Assembly: GCA_037134755.1 (NCBI GenBank)
Contig: JBAXLO010000267.1
Coordinates: forward strand, 1 to 5,584
From: JBAXLO01 sp037134755
GTDB taxonomy: Bacteria > Bacteroidota > Bacteroidia > Bacteroidales > JACABE01
Length of the DNA: 5,584 nucleotides
Direction: 5' to 3'
In this document: positions 5,172 through 5,584 of the stretch, piece after piece
Numbering within the stretch: position 1 is the first letter of the stretch
Layout: the number at the start of each line of letters is the position of its first letter
Made by a program: the position numbers and the translations under genes
Notes under the pieces: generated by a model
Databases searched by the model: none
What the model saw: only the letters and a program-made list of their open reading frames with translations
What the model was told of the DNA's origin: nothing

Positions 5172-5584
5172 TAATTTAGATTAAACAGTTGGTTTACTAA
5201 TTGGATTTTATCTTGTTGTCTACCGTTGTCAGTCAGTGTCTTTACATTATTAATCATCGCATGAATTAATTTATTTGTAATTTGTTCGGCAACCTGAGTA
5301 GCTTTTGGATCGTCAAATTCTTTTTGATTCTTAATATATCCTTCTATTTCAGGTTTGCTTATACCATGGAAATATTTACAGATACTTTGAAAAGTAGGGA
5401 TTAAATTTCTTGAGTGAATCCAATTAGCAAAATCTAATACAAGTTCTTCAATGATTTCTTCAGCAGCATACACTTCGCCACGTCTTTTTTCAACATTATC
5501 ATCAATAATATTATTCAAATCATCAATATCATAAACGTGCACGTTTTCAACTTCTGCCACATCTTTAGCAACATTACGGGGAAC
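5171..5584 (-). CDS. hemA: Glutamyl-tRNA reductase, C-terminal part (gene cut by window edge)
   Basis: The last 137 codons of hemA; the 5' part lies right of the window. The reading frame stays open to the edge: the first visible residues are VPRNVAKD, followed by VENVHVYDIDDLN, the standard end of the NADPH-binding domain of glutamyl-tRNA reductase, where VPR(N/D) is strongly conserved. A GTG at 5560 in this frame is an internal Val codon, not a start. The rest is the helical C-terminal dimerisation domain, with EEIIEELVLDFANW followed by a long helix ending ITNKLIHAMINNVKTL and a short tail. The enzyme makes glutamate-1-semialdehyde from glutamyl-tRNA(Glu), the committed step of C5-pathway heme synthesis. 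The catalytic Cys region is not visible. Its TAA shares one base with the hemCD ATG (TAATG). Confidence 0.94.
   Translation of the reverse strand, partial: VPRNVAKDVAEVENVHVYDIDDLNNIIDDNVEKRRGEVYAAEEIIEELVLDFANWIHSRNLIPTFQSICKYFHGISKPEIEGYIKNQKEFDDPKATQVAEQITNKLIHAMINNVKTLTDNGRQQDKIQLVNQLFNLN

Noticed and set aside
4723..5184. Plus-strand open frame of 153 codons
   Set aside because: It lies wholly antisense to the HemC region, whose motifs are unmistakable, and its product shows no recognisable family pattern.
5171..5560. A separate 129-residue gene starting at GTG 5560
   Set aside because: The frame continues without a stop to the window edge and upstream codons read VPRNVAKD, a conserved HemA segment; it is the 3' part of hemA.

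Overview
The window looks like chromosomal DNA from a member of the Bacteroidota. The evidence is the strongly AT-rich composition, start codons without Shine-Dalgarno sequences but with A/T-rich leaders, a lipoprotein with a Cys-Lys-Lys-Asp N-terminus and a PKD domain, and a good Bacteroidota-type promoter (TTG, 18 bp, TAATTTTG) ahead of one gene. No finer taxonomic placement can be defended from this sequence alone.

Layout. Positions 1-134 hold a non-coding, highly structured element. It consists of two diverged copies of one repeat in inverted orientation around position 57, and the left copy runs off the window. Positions 200-1075 (+) encode a secreted lipoprotein with one PKD domain and two further probable beta-sandwich regions, closed by a clear intrinsic terminator (1118-1160). 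Positions 1271-2272 (+) encode a complete DUF1016/YhcG-family predicted PD-(D/E)xK nuclease with its own promoter. This gene sits between two nearly identical 39-bp direct repeats (1165-1203 and 2329-2367, 37 of 39 bases the same), each of which can fold into a hairpin. From 2451 to the right edge, on the minus strand, lies a heme/tetrapyrrole operon in the order hemA (3' part only), hemC-hemD fusion, hemB. It converges on the nuclease gene and ends at a bidirectional intrinsic terminator (2387-2426).

How the genes work together. HemA reduces glutamyl-tRNA to glutamate-1-semialdehyde. After conversion to 5-aminolevulinate by HemL, which is not in this window, HemB makes porphobilinogen, and the fused HemC-HemD protein assembles and cyclises four of these into uroporphyrinogen III. 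The hemA stop and hemCD start share one base (TAATG), and hemB follows hemCD after 30 bp, so the three are almost certainly co-transcribed and hemA/hemCD translationally coupled. The lipoprotein and the nuclease have no visible functional link to heme synthesis and look like independent accessory genes.

The points most worth following up are the inverted repeat pair at the left edge, the hairpin direct repeats bracketing the nuclease gene, the palindrome inside the nuclease gene, and a hairpin with an internal ATG exactly at the HemC/HemD junction that could allow a separate HemD to be made. No complete new multi-gene system is visible.
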